Source: Ferrovibrio sp. MS7 (GTDB lineage Bacteria; Pseudomonadota; Alphaproteobacteria; Ferrovibrionales; Ferrovibrionaceae). Taken from it: a stretch of DNA of 64,000 nucleotides. Positions 53,828 to 61,165 of the stretch are shown here, one piece after another (the stretch's first letter is position 1; each line of letters opens with the position of its first letter). The position numbers and the translations under genes were made by a program. Location of the stretch: the NCBI RefSeq assembly GCF_038404985.1, contig NZ_JBBKBA010000003.1, positions 1 to 64,000 of the forward strand. Reading direction: 5' to 3'. The notes under the pieces are model-generated. The model had not been told where the DNA came from. It worked only from the letters and a program-made list of their open reading frames with translations, and did no database searches.

Positions 53828-56059
53828 TCAGCAGGTCGCGGCGGCGCAGGCCTTGCGCGGCAGGCCGCGCAGATCGGCTTGCAGGCGGTCGGCAGTGGGT
53901 GCCGCGCCGCGCAGCAGGGCGCGATAGACCTGCACGCCTTCCAGCACGCGCTGCACATAGTTGCGCGTCTCGGAGAACGGGATCAGTTCGATCCAGTCGA
54001 CCGCATCGATGCTTTCATAGCGCGGGTCGCCCCAATCCTTGATCCATTTCCGTGCCCGCGCCTCGCCGGCATTGTAGCTCACCAGCGCCAGGATGTAGTT
54101 GTGGTCCCAGTTGCGCAGCAGGCCATCGAGATAATGGCTGCCGAGCCGCACGTTGTAATGCGCGTCGTCGGTCAGCTTGGCCGGGGAATAGGGTTGCTTC
54201 ACTTCCTTGGCCACGCCCTTGGCGGTGGCGGGCATGAGCTGCATCAGACCGCGGGCGCCGACCGGCGACACGGCATGCTGGTTGAACTCGCTTTCCTGCC
54301 GCGCCACGGCCAGCACCAGGGCGGTTTCCGGCGTCGCGGTCTGCGCCATCGGCTCGACCAGCGGGAAGGCTTCGCGCACCAGGCTCAGGCCGGCATAGCG
54401 CGCGGAGCGCTTGGTGGCGGCAACGGCAAGGTCGACGCGGTTGAGCATGCGGGCCAGGCGGGCGGCAAGCTGGTGTTCTTCCAGCGTGTCGGCGGTATGG
54501 GCGAGGCGGAGAATGAAGGGCCGCAGCCGGTCCTCCTGGCCGAGTTCGACCAGTATCTTGGCGGCGCGCACCACTTCGCGCTTGTCGAATTGCGCAATCG
54601 CCGCCGCACTCGGTTCGGGATCATCGGGCAATTGCAGCCGTGCCTTGGGGTCCAGCGCGAAGGTGGCAAGCTGGCCGTAGAATGTGGTGGCGTGCTTGGA
54701 GGCTTGTGCATACCAGTGCCGCGCCTGGGCCTGGTCGCCGGTGATGGTGTAGGTGCGGCCAAGCCAGTAGCCGGCGCGCGACTGGCTTACCGGCGTGCGC
54801 ACATTGCTCTGCAAGGCGGCGAAATGCTTCACCGCGATCTGCGGTTCCTGCAGCAGGCGCAGCGCGATCCAGCCGGCCAGCCATTCCGCTTCGGCATAGC
54901 TCGCGCCGCCGGAAAGGCCATGGTTGGAGGCAAGGCGGTAGGCTTCCGAGATGCGGCCGTCGATCAGCGCCTTGCGGGCGCGGAAATGCCGCTCCACCCA
55001 CCATTTCTCGGCGCGGCCGAGTTCATCGGGCGCGTTGTAGAGCAGGCTCTCGACGATATCGTCCTTGCCCTCGCGGCGGTTCCAGCGCATCTGCTCATAG
55101 GCCAGGCCGCCATCCTCGCGCAGCTTCTGTGGCAGCATGGCGGCGATCTTGTCGGCAGCGGGTGTGCGCAAAGCCAGGGCCAGGCGAGCTTCGCCGAGAA
55201 TCTTTGCCTCGCCATCAACACGCGGCAGCATGCGGCGGGCGGCATCGTATTGCGCATCCCACAGCAGGCGGTCGAGGCGGGCGGCATTTTCCGCCGGGGT
55301 CAGCCGGTTACCGAATTCGCGCCACACGTCGTTCTCGTCGCGCAGCGACAGGTTGCCGTCTGTCCAGGCCTTGCGCACCGCCACCAGGGCTTCGGCGCTG
55401 CGGCTCTGGCGATCCAGGGCCTCGGCATAGCGCAGCCAGCCGAGCCCGCTTTCCGGCGGCCGCTGGGTGTACCATTGGATGATCCGCGTATCGCCCACGG
55501 CTTCGTTGATGCTTTCGTCGGCCCGGCGCAGCAGGGCTTCGCGCGCCGGCCAGTCGGGCGACTTCTCGATGAATTCGGCGATGGCCTCGAAGGGGGCGCC
55601 GGAATTCGGCGTCTGCAGCCACAGCCAATGCACCAGGCGACCGACCAGCGGGTCTTTCGCCTTAGCCGCCGCCTCGCGCGCCTTGTCGAACTTGCCGGCC
55701 TTGGCTTCCCGCATCGCCTCGCGGCCCCAGGACTGGTCGGCCTGGCTGAGCAGGATGGCAGGCGCCAGGGCGGCGCCGGCCACAGCCGCACCGGCGGCGG
55801 CTTTGGCGGCTGGCTTGGCGGCGCTGTCCTTTTTGGGTTCGGTTTTCTTCGCGGCTTCCTTGTTGGTCTTGCCCGGTGCCGCCGGCTTGGCGGTAGCGGG
55901 CTTGGGGGCTGGCTTTACCGCTGCGGTGGGCTTGGCTGCCGGTTTAGGCGCCGTGGTGCTGACCGGCACCGGCTCGGCGGCGCGCGCCGGTGTTGCCGCA
56001 ATACCGGCCAAGGCCAGCAGGGCAATCAGGGCGGGTGCGTGGTTGAATCGGCTAAGCAT
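53828..56059 (-). CDS. Soluble lytic murein transglycosylase
   Basis: The 743-residue enzyme cleaves peptidoglycan between MurNAc and GlcNAc with 1,6-anhydro product formation. It has a signal peptide (residues 1-28), a long Ala/Lys/Pro linker (about 30-95), a superhelical U-domain and a C-terminal SLT domain with catalytic Glu589 (VARQESEFN), GLMQLMPATAK and ALVSYNAGEARARKW. The Lys/Pro linker is longer than usual. It resembles Slt70. Confidence 0.93.
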   Translation of the reverse strand: MLSRFNHAPALIALLALAGIAATPARAAEPVPVSTTAPKPAAKPTAAVKPAPKPATAKPAAPGKTNKEAAKKTEPKKDSAAKPAAKAAAGAAVAGAALAPAILLSQADQSWGREAMREAKAGKFDKAREAAAKAKDPLVGRLVHWLWLQTPNSGAPFEAIAEFIEKSPDWPAREALLRRADESINEAVGDTRIIQWYTQRPPESGLGWLRYAEALDRQSRSAEALVAVRKAWTDGNLSLRDENDVWREFGNRLTPAENAARLDRLLWDAQYDAARRMLPRVDGEAKILGEARLALALRTPAADKIAAMLPQKLREDGGLAYEQMRWNRREGKDDIVESLLYNAPDELGRAEKWWVERHFRARKALIDGRISEAYRLASNHGLSGGASYAEAEWLAGWIALRLLQEPQIAVKHFAALQSNVRTPVSQSRAGYWLGRTYTITGDQAQARHWYAQASKHATTFYGQLATFALDPKARLQLPDDPEPSAAAIAQFDKREVVRAAKILVELGQEDRLRPFILRLAHTADTLEEHQLAARLARMLNRVDLAVAATKRSARYAGLSLVREAFPLVEPMAQTATPETALVLAVARQESEFNQHAVSPVGARGLMQLMPATAKGVAKEVKQPYSPAKLTDDAHYNVRLGSHYLDGLLRNWDHNYILALVSYNAGEARARKWIKDWGDPRYESIDAVDWIELIPFSETRNYVQRVLEGVQVYRALLRGAAPTADRLQADLRGLPRKACAAATC

Positions 56060-56123
56060 CTTGCGCAGCCTAGCATTTCAGGCGCCGGGGGCCAAACCCG
56101 TTCTGCCCCTAAATCACCCCAGA

Positions 56124-56774
56124 CTAGGGCAGGCGCAAGGCCAGTTCGCGCCGCACTTCATCGCCCAGCTTGAGGCCCAGCCCCAGCATGGCGAGGCCGG
56201 CCAGGCCATCCAGCCAGCGTGCGATGCGGGCATAGCCCTGGCGCGCGATGCCGGTGGAGAGCAGCAGCGCCACAAGTCCGTACCAGAAGGCCGACTGCAC
56301 CGCGATCACCGCGATCACGGCGGCATAGAACCAGGCCGGCGGCGTGGCGGGCAGGGCGATGGCGAAAACGCTGGTCCAGAACACCGCCGATTTCGGGTTG
56401 CTGAGCGTGGTGACGAGGCCAGCGGCAAAGGGCCGCTGGCCGAGCCAGCCGAGTGCCGGCGGCGCGGTCGCCGCGTCCTGCCGCCGTAAGGCGCTGCGCA
56501 GCAGGCGGAAGGCGACATAGAGCAGGTAGGCGGCGCCGAGCAGCCGCAGCAGGCGGTAGAGCGCCCCGGCCTCCAGCAGCAGCAGGCCGATGCCGGCGAG
56601 GCTTAAGGCCACCCAGAGCAGCGAGGCCAGCACCACGCCGGCCATCGCCGCCAGTCCATCGCGCCGCGACCGGGCGGCGGAAAAGTGGCTTACCACAACG
56701 GTGTTCGGACCCGGCACCATGGCCATCAGCAGATGCATGCCGGCGAGCGCGACGAGGTGAGGCAGCAAATCCAT
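56124..56774 (-). CDS. LysE/RhtB-family amino acid exporter
   Basis: The 216-residue protein has six hydrophobic segments and the family start [19 protein letters not shown] (about residues 13-31). LysE/RhtB proteins export amino acids such as lysine, threonine or homoserine. I chose ATG 56774; upstream codons are atypical. It is divergent from dapA, which makes the lysine precursor. The exported compound is unknown, but the neighbourhood fits lysine. Confidence 0.88.
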   Translation of the reverse strand: MDLLPHLVALAGMHLLMAMVPGPNTVVVSHFSAARSRRDGLAAMAGVVLASLLWVALSLAGIGLLLLEAGALYRLLRLLGAAYLLYVAFRLLRSALRRQDAATAPPALGWLGQRPFAAGLVTTLSNPKSAVFWTSVFAIALPATPPAWFYAAVIAVIAVQSAFWYGLVALLLSTGIARQGYARIARWLDGLAGLAMLGLGLKLGDEVRRELALRLP

Positions 56775-56851
56775 GTATGTTCCTGATGTAAGGGTGCAAT
56801 TTCGCAGCAGTATCGGCCCGCCGACGGTGCGCTGCAACAGCGGCAGGGCGC

Positions 56852-56880
56852 TTGCCGTTGCCCGGTTCGGCGTTTATGTT
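56852..56880 (+). promoter_or_regulatory. Possible promoter for dapA
   Basis: TTGCCG (56852-56857) and TATGTT (56875-56880) are separated by 17 bases and lie 40 bases before the dapA start. Boxes are imperfect, so this is a weak call. Confidence 0.35.
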
Positions 56881-56919
56881 CGCCGCTCCGTGACTGTTTT
56901 ATTTTCGAGGAACTCGCTC

Positions 56920-57810
56920 ATGTTCAAGGGCTCTTTTGTCGCGCTGATCACCCCGTTCAAGAACGGCAAGGTGGACGAGCGCGCCTTCGGTGATCTGGTC
57001 GAATGGCAGATCACGGAGGGGACCCATGGCCTGGTGCCCTGCGGCACCACCGGTGAATCGCCGACGCTCAGCCATGACGAACACAAGCGTGTGATCGAAC
57101 TCTGCATCGAAGTGGCGCGTGGCCGCGTGCCGGTGATGGCCGGCGCGGGCTCGAATTCCACCGCCGAGGCGATCGAACTGACCAAGCATGCCAAGAAGGC
57201 CGGCGCTGATGCCGTGCTGGTGGTGACGCCGTATTACAACAAGCCGAACCAGGCTGGCCTCTATGCGCATTACAAGGCGCTGCATGATGCCACCCGCATT
57301 CCGATCTTCATCTACAACATCCCGCCGCGCTGCGTGATCGACATGAGCGTCGAAACCATGGCGGCTCTGGCCAAGCTGCCGCGCATTGCCGGCGTGAAGG
57401 ATGCCACTGGCGACATCCTGCGCCCGCTGCGCATGCGTGCGGCTGCTGGCGAGAAGTTCTGCCAGCTCGATGGCGACGATGCCACGGCGCTGGCCTTCAA
57501 CGCCCATGGCGGCGTCGGCTGCATCTCGGTGACGGCGAATATCGCGCCGGGACCGGTGGCGCGGATGCAGGAAGCCAGCCTGGCCGGCGATCACGCCAAG
57601 GCGCAGGCGATCATGGAAAAGCTGCTGCCGCTGCACACCGCCCTGTTCGTCGAGCCGAACCCGGCGCCGGTGAAGTATGCCGCCCAGCTTCTCGGCATCT
57701 GCCAGGCCGATGTGCGCCTGCCGCTGGCGCCGATCACCAAGGACACCCAGGCCAAGGTGAAGGCGGCCCTGGCGGCAGCCGGCATCAAGAAGCCGCGCAA
57801 GAAGAAGTAA
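56920..57810 (+). CDS. dapA: 4-Hydroxy-tetrahydrodipicolinate synthase
   Basis: DapA condenses pyruvate with aspartate semialdehyde, the first step of the lysine and diaminopimelate branch. The 296-residue TIM barrel has GTTGESPTL (residues 42-50), Tyr132 (FIYNIPPR) and the Schiff-base Lys160 ([10 protein letters not shown]). The start is ATG 56920 behind GAGGAAC. The C-terminus ends in a Lys/Arg-rich tail (KKPRKKK). smpB follows after six bases. Confidence 0.95.
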   Translation: MFKGSFVALITPFKNGKVDERAFGDLVEWQITEGTHGLVPCGTTGESPTLSHDEHKRVIELCIEVARGRVPVMAGAGSNSTAEAIELTKHAKKAGADAVLVVTPYYNKPNQAGLYAHYKALHDATRIPIFIYNIPPRCVIDMSVETMAALAKLPRIAGVKDATGDILRPLRMRAAAGEKFCQLDGDDATALAFNAHGGVGCISVTANIAPGPVARMQEASLAGDHAKAQAIMEKLLPLHTALFVEPNPAPVKYAAQLLGICQADVRLPLAPITKDTQAKVKAALAAAGIKKPRKKK

Positions 57811-57816
57811 GCAGCC

Positions 57817-58293
57817 ATGGCAGCCGCTCCGCGCGCCGGCCAATCCAAGACGGTGGCCGACAACCGGCGCGCGCGCTACGACTATCACCTCGACGAGACG
57901 TTTGATGCCGGTATCGTGCTGGTTGGTTCGGAGGTAAAAAGCCTGCGCACCGGCCGCGCCAATATCCAGGATTCCTACGCCGAGGAAGTCGATGGCGAGA
58001 TCATCCTGGTGAACGCCTATATCCCGGAATATGCCGGCGCCAACCGCTTCAACCATGAGCCGCGCCGGGGGCGCAAGCTGCTGTTGAAGCGCAAGGAGAT
58101 CAGTAAACTTATCGGGAGCCTGAAGCGGGGCGGCGTGACCTTGGTGCCGCTGTCCCTATATTTCAACGAGCGCGGTCTGGCCAAGGTGAAACTGGCCCTG
58201 GCGCGCGGCAAGAAGCTCCACGACAAGCGCGATTCCGAGAAGGAGCGCGACTGGAACCGCGAGAAGCAGAGGCTGCTGCGCGCGCGGGACTGA
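57817..58293 (+). CDS. smpB: tmRNA-binding protein SmpB
   Basis: SmpB binds tmRNA and enables rescue of stalled ribosomes. The 158-residue protein has the RNA-binding core ([40 protein letters not shown]) and the functional C-terminal tail ([17 protein letters not shown]). It is complete and follows dapA closely, a common order in Alphaproteobacteria. Confidence 0.97.
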   Translation: MAAAPRAGQSKTVADNRRARYDYHLDETFDAGIVLVGSEVKSLRTGRANIQDSYAEEVDGEIILVNAYIPEYAGANRFNHEPRRGRKLLLKRKEISKLIGSLKRGGVTLVPLSLYFNERGLAKVKLALARGKKLHDKRDSEKERDWNREKQRLLRARD

Positions 58294-58315
58294 GGCGAAG
58301 CGAGGCGAGGCAGGC

Positions 58316-58993
58316 ATGAGCGGCAACGACTACAAGCCCACCCTGGTCGGCAAGATCAAGGACAAGCTGATTGCCAGCAAGCAGCAATGGGCCAAGGATG
58401 GCCGTTTGTTGACGGGTGAGAAGGACGCGCCGCAACTGACCCGCCGGCTGCCGCCGGGCCAGCGCCAGGTGCGCGACTGGCCGGTGCTCGATCTCGGCGT
58501 GCAGCCGAATATCCTGCTAGACAAGTGGCAGCTCAGCGTAGGCGGCCTGGTGGCCAATCCGGTGAAGCTGGACTGGAATGCCTTTCTCGACCTGCCGCAG
58601 ACCGAGACGCTCTCGGATATCCACTGCGTCACCGCCTGGTCACGCTATGACAACCACTGGGCCGGCGTGCGCACTGTCGATCTGCTGAAACTGGTGAAGC
58701 CGCGCCCGGAAGCGAAGTTTGTCGTTTTCCAGAGCTATGACGGTTATGCGACGAATGTGACGCTGGAGCATTTCAGCGCGCCGGACGTGCTGCTAGCCCA
58801 TAGCTGGGAAGGGGCGCCGATCACCCGCGAGCATGGCGGCCCGGTGCGGGTGGTGATGCCGCGCTGGTATTTCTGGAAATCCGCGAAATGGGTGAAGCAT
58901 ATCGCCTTCCTCGACCGCGACGCGCCGGGCTATTGGGAAGTGCGCGGCTATCACAATGAAGGCGATCCCTGGAAGGAAGACCGCTACGGTTAA
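58316..58993 (+). CDS. Sulfite oxidase-like molybdopterin protein (YuiH-like)
   Basis: The 225-residue protein has the sulfite-oxidase molybdopterin fold. Cys104 in DIHCVTAWSRYD is the expected molybdenum ligand, and HFSAPDVLLAHSWEGAP and the GGPVRVVMPRWYFWKSAKW block follow. There is no signal peptide, heme or dimerisation domain, as in the small YuiH/YedY-like relatives. The substrate is unknown. Confidence 0.9.
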   Translation: MSGNDYKPTLVGKIKDKLIASKQQWAKDGRLLTGEKDAPQLTRRLPPGQRQVRDWPVLDLGVQPNILLDKWQLSVGGLVANPVKLDWNAFLDLPQTETLSDIHCVTAWSRYDNHWAGVRTVDLLKLVKPRPEAKFVVFQSYDGYATNVTLEHFSAPDVLLAHSWEGAPITREHGGPVRVVMPRWYFWKSAKWVKHIAFLDRDAPGYWEVRGYHNEGDPWKEDRYG

Positions 58994-59003
58994 CGCGGGT
59001 TAA
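58990..59003. promoter_or_regulatory. Tandem TTAAC half-sites before the M23 lipoprotein gene
   Basis: TTAAC (58990-58994) is repeated at 59000-59004, with N6 between the TTAA cores. This is near, but not equal to, the CtrA N7 spacing. It lies about 60 bases before the start of a cell-division-type M23 gene. Confidence 0.3.
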
Positions 59004-59063
59004 CGGTTCCGCAACCAACCCCGGGCTATAAGCACGAGTCGATTCCTGCAAGAGGGTGCTCCG

Positions 59064-60359
59064 GTGGTCATTGGTTCGAACCTCAAGAGCCTGCGTTTCG
59101 TTGTCCCGGCCGTCGCCCTATTGCTTGGCGCCTGCGGCCAGCAGCCGCCGGCCCCCGTCACCTTCAATCACCGCCTCGGCCCGGCCCAGGAGCAGCAGCC
59201 GGCCTATGCCAGCCGCCGTACCGCACCGGCACCCGTGGCCATGGCTGCGGCCGATAGTGCCGGCGGCGATATCACCGTGCAGCGCGGCGATACGCTTTAT
59301 GGCCTGGCGCGCCAGCACAATATTTCGGCCCGCGCCCTGATCGACGCCAACGGCCTGCAGGAACCCTACAATCTGCAAATCGGCCAGCGCCTGCATCTGC
59401 CGGGCGGTGCCGTAAGCAATGACCGCGTGCATGTCGTGCAGCGCGAGGCGCCGGCTGTCGTCGCGGCTGCGCCTGCACCGGCGGCCCGGAGTTCCAGCGG
59501 CTTGGCCCAGTCTTCCTACGCCTTGTCACCGGCCCCGGTGGCGCCGGCCCTCAGCGGCACCGGCGTGATGGTGGAGGAATTGCCGTCGCCGACGGCCCAG
59601 CCGGCCGCGCGCCAGACTGCTGCCGCCAAGTCCGCCCCGGTAGCTACTGCCGTCGCTGCGCCGGTGGTTGCCGCCGCGCCGAAGGCCGCGCCGGCCAGCG
59701 AACCGGTGCGCGAGGAGGCTGTTGCCCAGGCCCAAGCCCAGGCCGAGCCGGAACCGCAGCCGGTTGCACAGGCGCCCGTTGCTCAAGCCCCGGCTCCTGC
59801 CGTTGCCCAGGCCTCAGTTACGGCTCCGGTTGCTGCTCCGTCGATGCCCGCCGCGCCGGTGATGGCCCCGACCCCGGCTGCTGTCGCCATGCCGCCGCAG
59901 ACTTTCCCCGGCGCGCCCCGTGCCGATGACGAGCCGCCGCCGCGCGCCGGCCGCACCTTTGCCTGGCCAGTGCGTGGCCGCATCCTCTCGACCTTTGGCC
60001 AGAAGCCGGACGGCATGCACAATGACGGCATCAACATCGCCGCCCGTGCCGGTTCCGCCGTAATATCGGCGGAGAATGGCGTGGTGGTCTATTCCGGCAG
60101 CGAAGTGCGCGGCTTCGGCAATCTGGTGCTGGTGCGCCATGCCGATGGCTGGATCACCGCCTATGCCCATCTCGACCGCGTGCTGGTGCAGAAGGGTCAG
60201 AAGGTAACGCGTGGCCAGGCCATTGCCACCGTCGGTTCGTCCGGCGGTGTCGACCAGCCGCAGCTTCACTTTGAAATCCGCCGTGGCACCCAGGCCGTCG
60301 ATCCGGCCAAGTTCCTCACCGTCGCGATGCTTGATCGCCGCGAGACGGCATTGGGCTGA
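59064..60359 (+). CDS. LysM/M23-family lipoprotein, NlpD/DipM-like (GTG start)
   Basis: The 431-residue lipoprotein has a lipobox (LLGAC, Cys24), a LysM domain (about residues 72-115, ITVQRGDTLYGLARQHNISA), a long Ala/Pro/Val/Gln linker and an M23 domain (about 295-425). The zinc site looks incomplete: HNDGINI has Asn where active enzymes have Asp, while AYAH and LHFE remain. This fits NlpD/DipM/EnvC-type activators of cell-wall amidases during division. The GTG at 59064 follows AGAGGGTG. Confidence 0.88.
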   Translation: MVIGSNLKSLRFVVPAVALLLGACGQQPPAPVTFNHRLGPAQEQQPAYASRRTAPAPVAMAAADSAGGDITVQRGDTLYGLARQHNISARALIDANGLQEPYNLQIGQRLHLPGGAVSNDRVHVVQREAPAVVAAAPAPAARSSSGLAQSSYALSPAPVAPALSGTGVMVEELPSPTAQPAARQTAAAKSAPVATAVAAPVVAAAPKAAPASEPVREEAVAQAQAQAEPEPQPVAQAPVAQAPAPAVAQASVTAPVAAPSMPAAPVMAPTPAAVAMPPQTFPGAPRADDEPPPRAGRTFAWPVRGRILSTFGQKPDGMHNDGINIAARAGSAVISAENGVVVYSGSEVRGFGNLVLVRHADGWITAYAHLDRVLVQKGQKVTRGQAIATVGSSGGVDQPQLHFEIRRGTQAVDPAKFLTVAMLDRRETALG

Positions 60360-60370
60360 TTAGCCCGGCT

Positions 60371-60490
60371 GTCATCCCCGCGAAGGCGGGGATCCCATTT
60401 GGATTCATAAAAATGGGACCCTGTAAGCGCGCGAACGCCGAACGGCGTTCGCGGACGCACAGGCCCGAAGGGCTGGCGCGAGGGTGACGG
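60371..60490. repeat. Composite palindromic intergenic repeat
   Basis: Several hairpins follow one another: ATCCCCGC-GAAG-GCGGGGAT (60374-60393), CCCATTT/AAATGGG (60394-60417), CGCGAACGCCG-AA-CGGCGTTCGCG (60430-60453) and GCCC-GAA-GGGC (60463-60473). The outer ends (GTCATCCCCGCG and CGCGAGGGTGAC) are themselves nearly inverted. The TCATCCCCGCGAAGGCGGGGAT core is a common intergenic repeat type in Alphaproteobacteria. Confidence 0.75.
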
Positions 60491-60497
60491 ACAAGGC

Positions 60498-60548
60498 TTA
60501 CTTCGCCTTCGGGCTGTCGAGCTTGGCGCCGAGGTTCTGGGTGAATTG
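60498..60548 (-). pseudogene. Displaced 3' end of the DUF815 ATPase gene
   Basis: On the minus strand this encodes QFTQNLGAKLDSPKAK and a TAA stop. The intact ATPase 650 bases away ends QFIQDLAGRLGAKLEKK. The 21 bases at 60528-60548 match 61188-61208 at 17 positions, in the same frame and orientation. The codons here are GC-rich like the host. The simplest reading is that this is the old 3' end of the ATPase gene, cut off by an insertion. Confidence 0.5.
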
Positions 60549-60614
60549 CCTTGGTACTTTTTCAAGGCGCAATTTCCTTCAGGATGCAAACCTACGTATA
60601 TTGCACAGCAGAGC

Positions 60615-60628
60615 TGCAAATATTTGCA
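60615..60628. repeat. 14-base perfect palindrome in an AT-rich segment
   Basis: TGCAAATATTTGCA is a perfect palindrome flanked by further TTGCA/TGCAA copies (60601, 60626, 60630). The region 60550-60720 has no gene and is much richer in A and T than its surroundings. It could hold protein-binding sites of the inserted cassette. Confidence 0.4.
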
Positions 60629-60730
60629 ATGCAAAAGACGAGTCGGACTCAAGAACTAAAAAAGCACAAGATTGTTTCATACGAAATGTTGACTTAAAAA
60701 GTTAGGTTCGGAACCACATATTGTGTGGGC

Positions 60731-60758
60731 TTGCGAGTCGTTCCAGGATGTGTATAAT
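60731..60758 (+). promoter_or_regulatory. Sigma70-like promoter of the small cassette
   Basis: TTGCGA (60731-60736) is 16 bases from a perfect TATAAT (60753-60758) preceded by TGTG, an extended -10 form. Transcription should start near 60765 and run through the leader into the 56-codon gene. Confidence 0.6.
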
Positions 60759-60764
60759 GGAACG

Positions 60765-60944
60765 CAGAAGGGGTGAGGTCTACGAAACCTCACCCCCTCC
60801 AGGTTACCATCGCCATGCGGCAAAGGTGGAACCTTGGTACGCCACAGGGACGTCCCGCAAGACAATCCTACTCTGTGTCGGCCCAAAACTCAACCGCCGC
60901 ACCACTTGAGCCCCCCAGATTGGGCTTGATTAGGAGTATGGATC
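60765..60944 (+). promoter_or_regulatory. Palindrome-rich leader of about 180 bases
   Basis: The leader begins with a 10-bp perfect stem GGGGTGAGGT/ACCTCACCCC (60770-60796, 7-base loop) almost at the predicted 5' end. A GGGACGTCCC palindrome (60847-60856), AAGGT-GGA-ACCTT (60823-60835) and AGCCC/GGGCT follow near the ribosome-binding site. It is long for a 56-codon gene and may be a regulatory or functional RNA. Short overlapping reading frames inside it have no convincing starts. Confidence 0.4.
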
Positions 60945-61115
60945 ATGACCCGAGTTCCGCTTGGCACTAAAGCTCGCACAGGTGAAATTTGCCCTGAGAG
61001 TGGCGTATGGAAAGTGGACGGTAATCCGTCTACGACCGCGCCAATCGCAAAGGGCGACCGCATGCCGCCGTATAATGGTAGCGCAGTTGTTTGGATTCTC
61101 ACGCAGTACGCGTAA
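60945..61115 (+). CDS. 56-residue protein of unknown function
   Basis: ATG 60945 is preceded by AGGAG at 60932-60936 with 8-base spacing, and the frame runs to TAA at 61113-61115. The product starts MTRVPLGTKARTGEICPESG and continues with VWKVDG, IAKGDRMPPYNGSA and VVWILTQYA. It has one Cys, several Gly/Pro turns and a hydrophobic end, and looks like a compact beta-rich domain. I do not recognise it. It has its own promoter, long leader and terminator. Confidence 0.6.
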   Translation: MTRVPLGTKARTGEICPESGVWKVDGNPSTTAPIAKGDRMPPYNGSAVVWILTQYA

Positions 61116-61135
61116 GTATCAGGACGATTTGCATG

Positions 61136-61165
61136 AATAGGGGGGGAGACCCCCCTATTTTTTTT
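61136..61165 (+). terminator. Rho-independent terminator of the small cassette, overlapping the ATPase stop
   Basis: AATAGGGGGG pairs with CCCCCCTATT around a GAGA loop, followed by a run of seven to eight T. On the other strand the same bases supply the last codons of the ATPase (GAA AAA AAA TAG), whose stop lies in the stem at 61155-61157. Confidence 0.85.

Noticed and set aside
53807-56173. Plus-strand open frame of 788 codons opposite the lytic transglycosylase
   Set aside because: It mirrors a complete, motif-bearing gene on the other strand. Long antisense frames are expected in GC-rich DNA and this one shows no protein motif.
60773-60970. Overlapping plus-strand frame in the cassette leader (possible start at 60815)
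   Set aside because: It has no ribosome-binding site, random-looking composition and it runs into the better-supported gene at 60945.
60360-61160. tRNA or CRISPR in the largest non-coding region
   Set aside because: No cloverleaf, no regularly spaced direct repeats and no cas gene are present.
61136-61165. Attachment-site reading of the GC-rich hairpin itself
   Set aside because: The stem plus T-run is a textbook terminator. The candidate core repeat lies further right, at 61188-61208.
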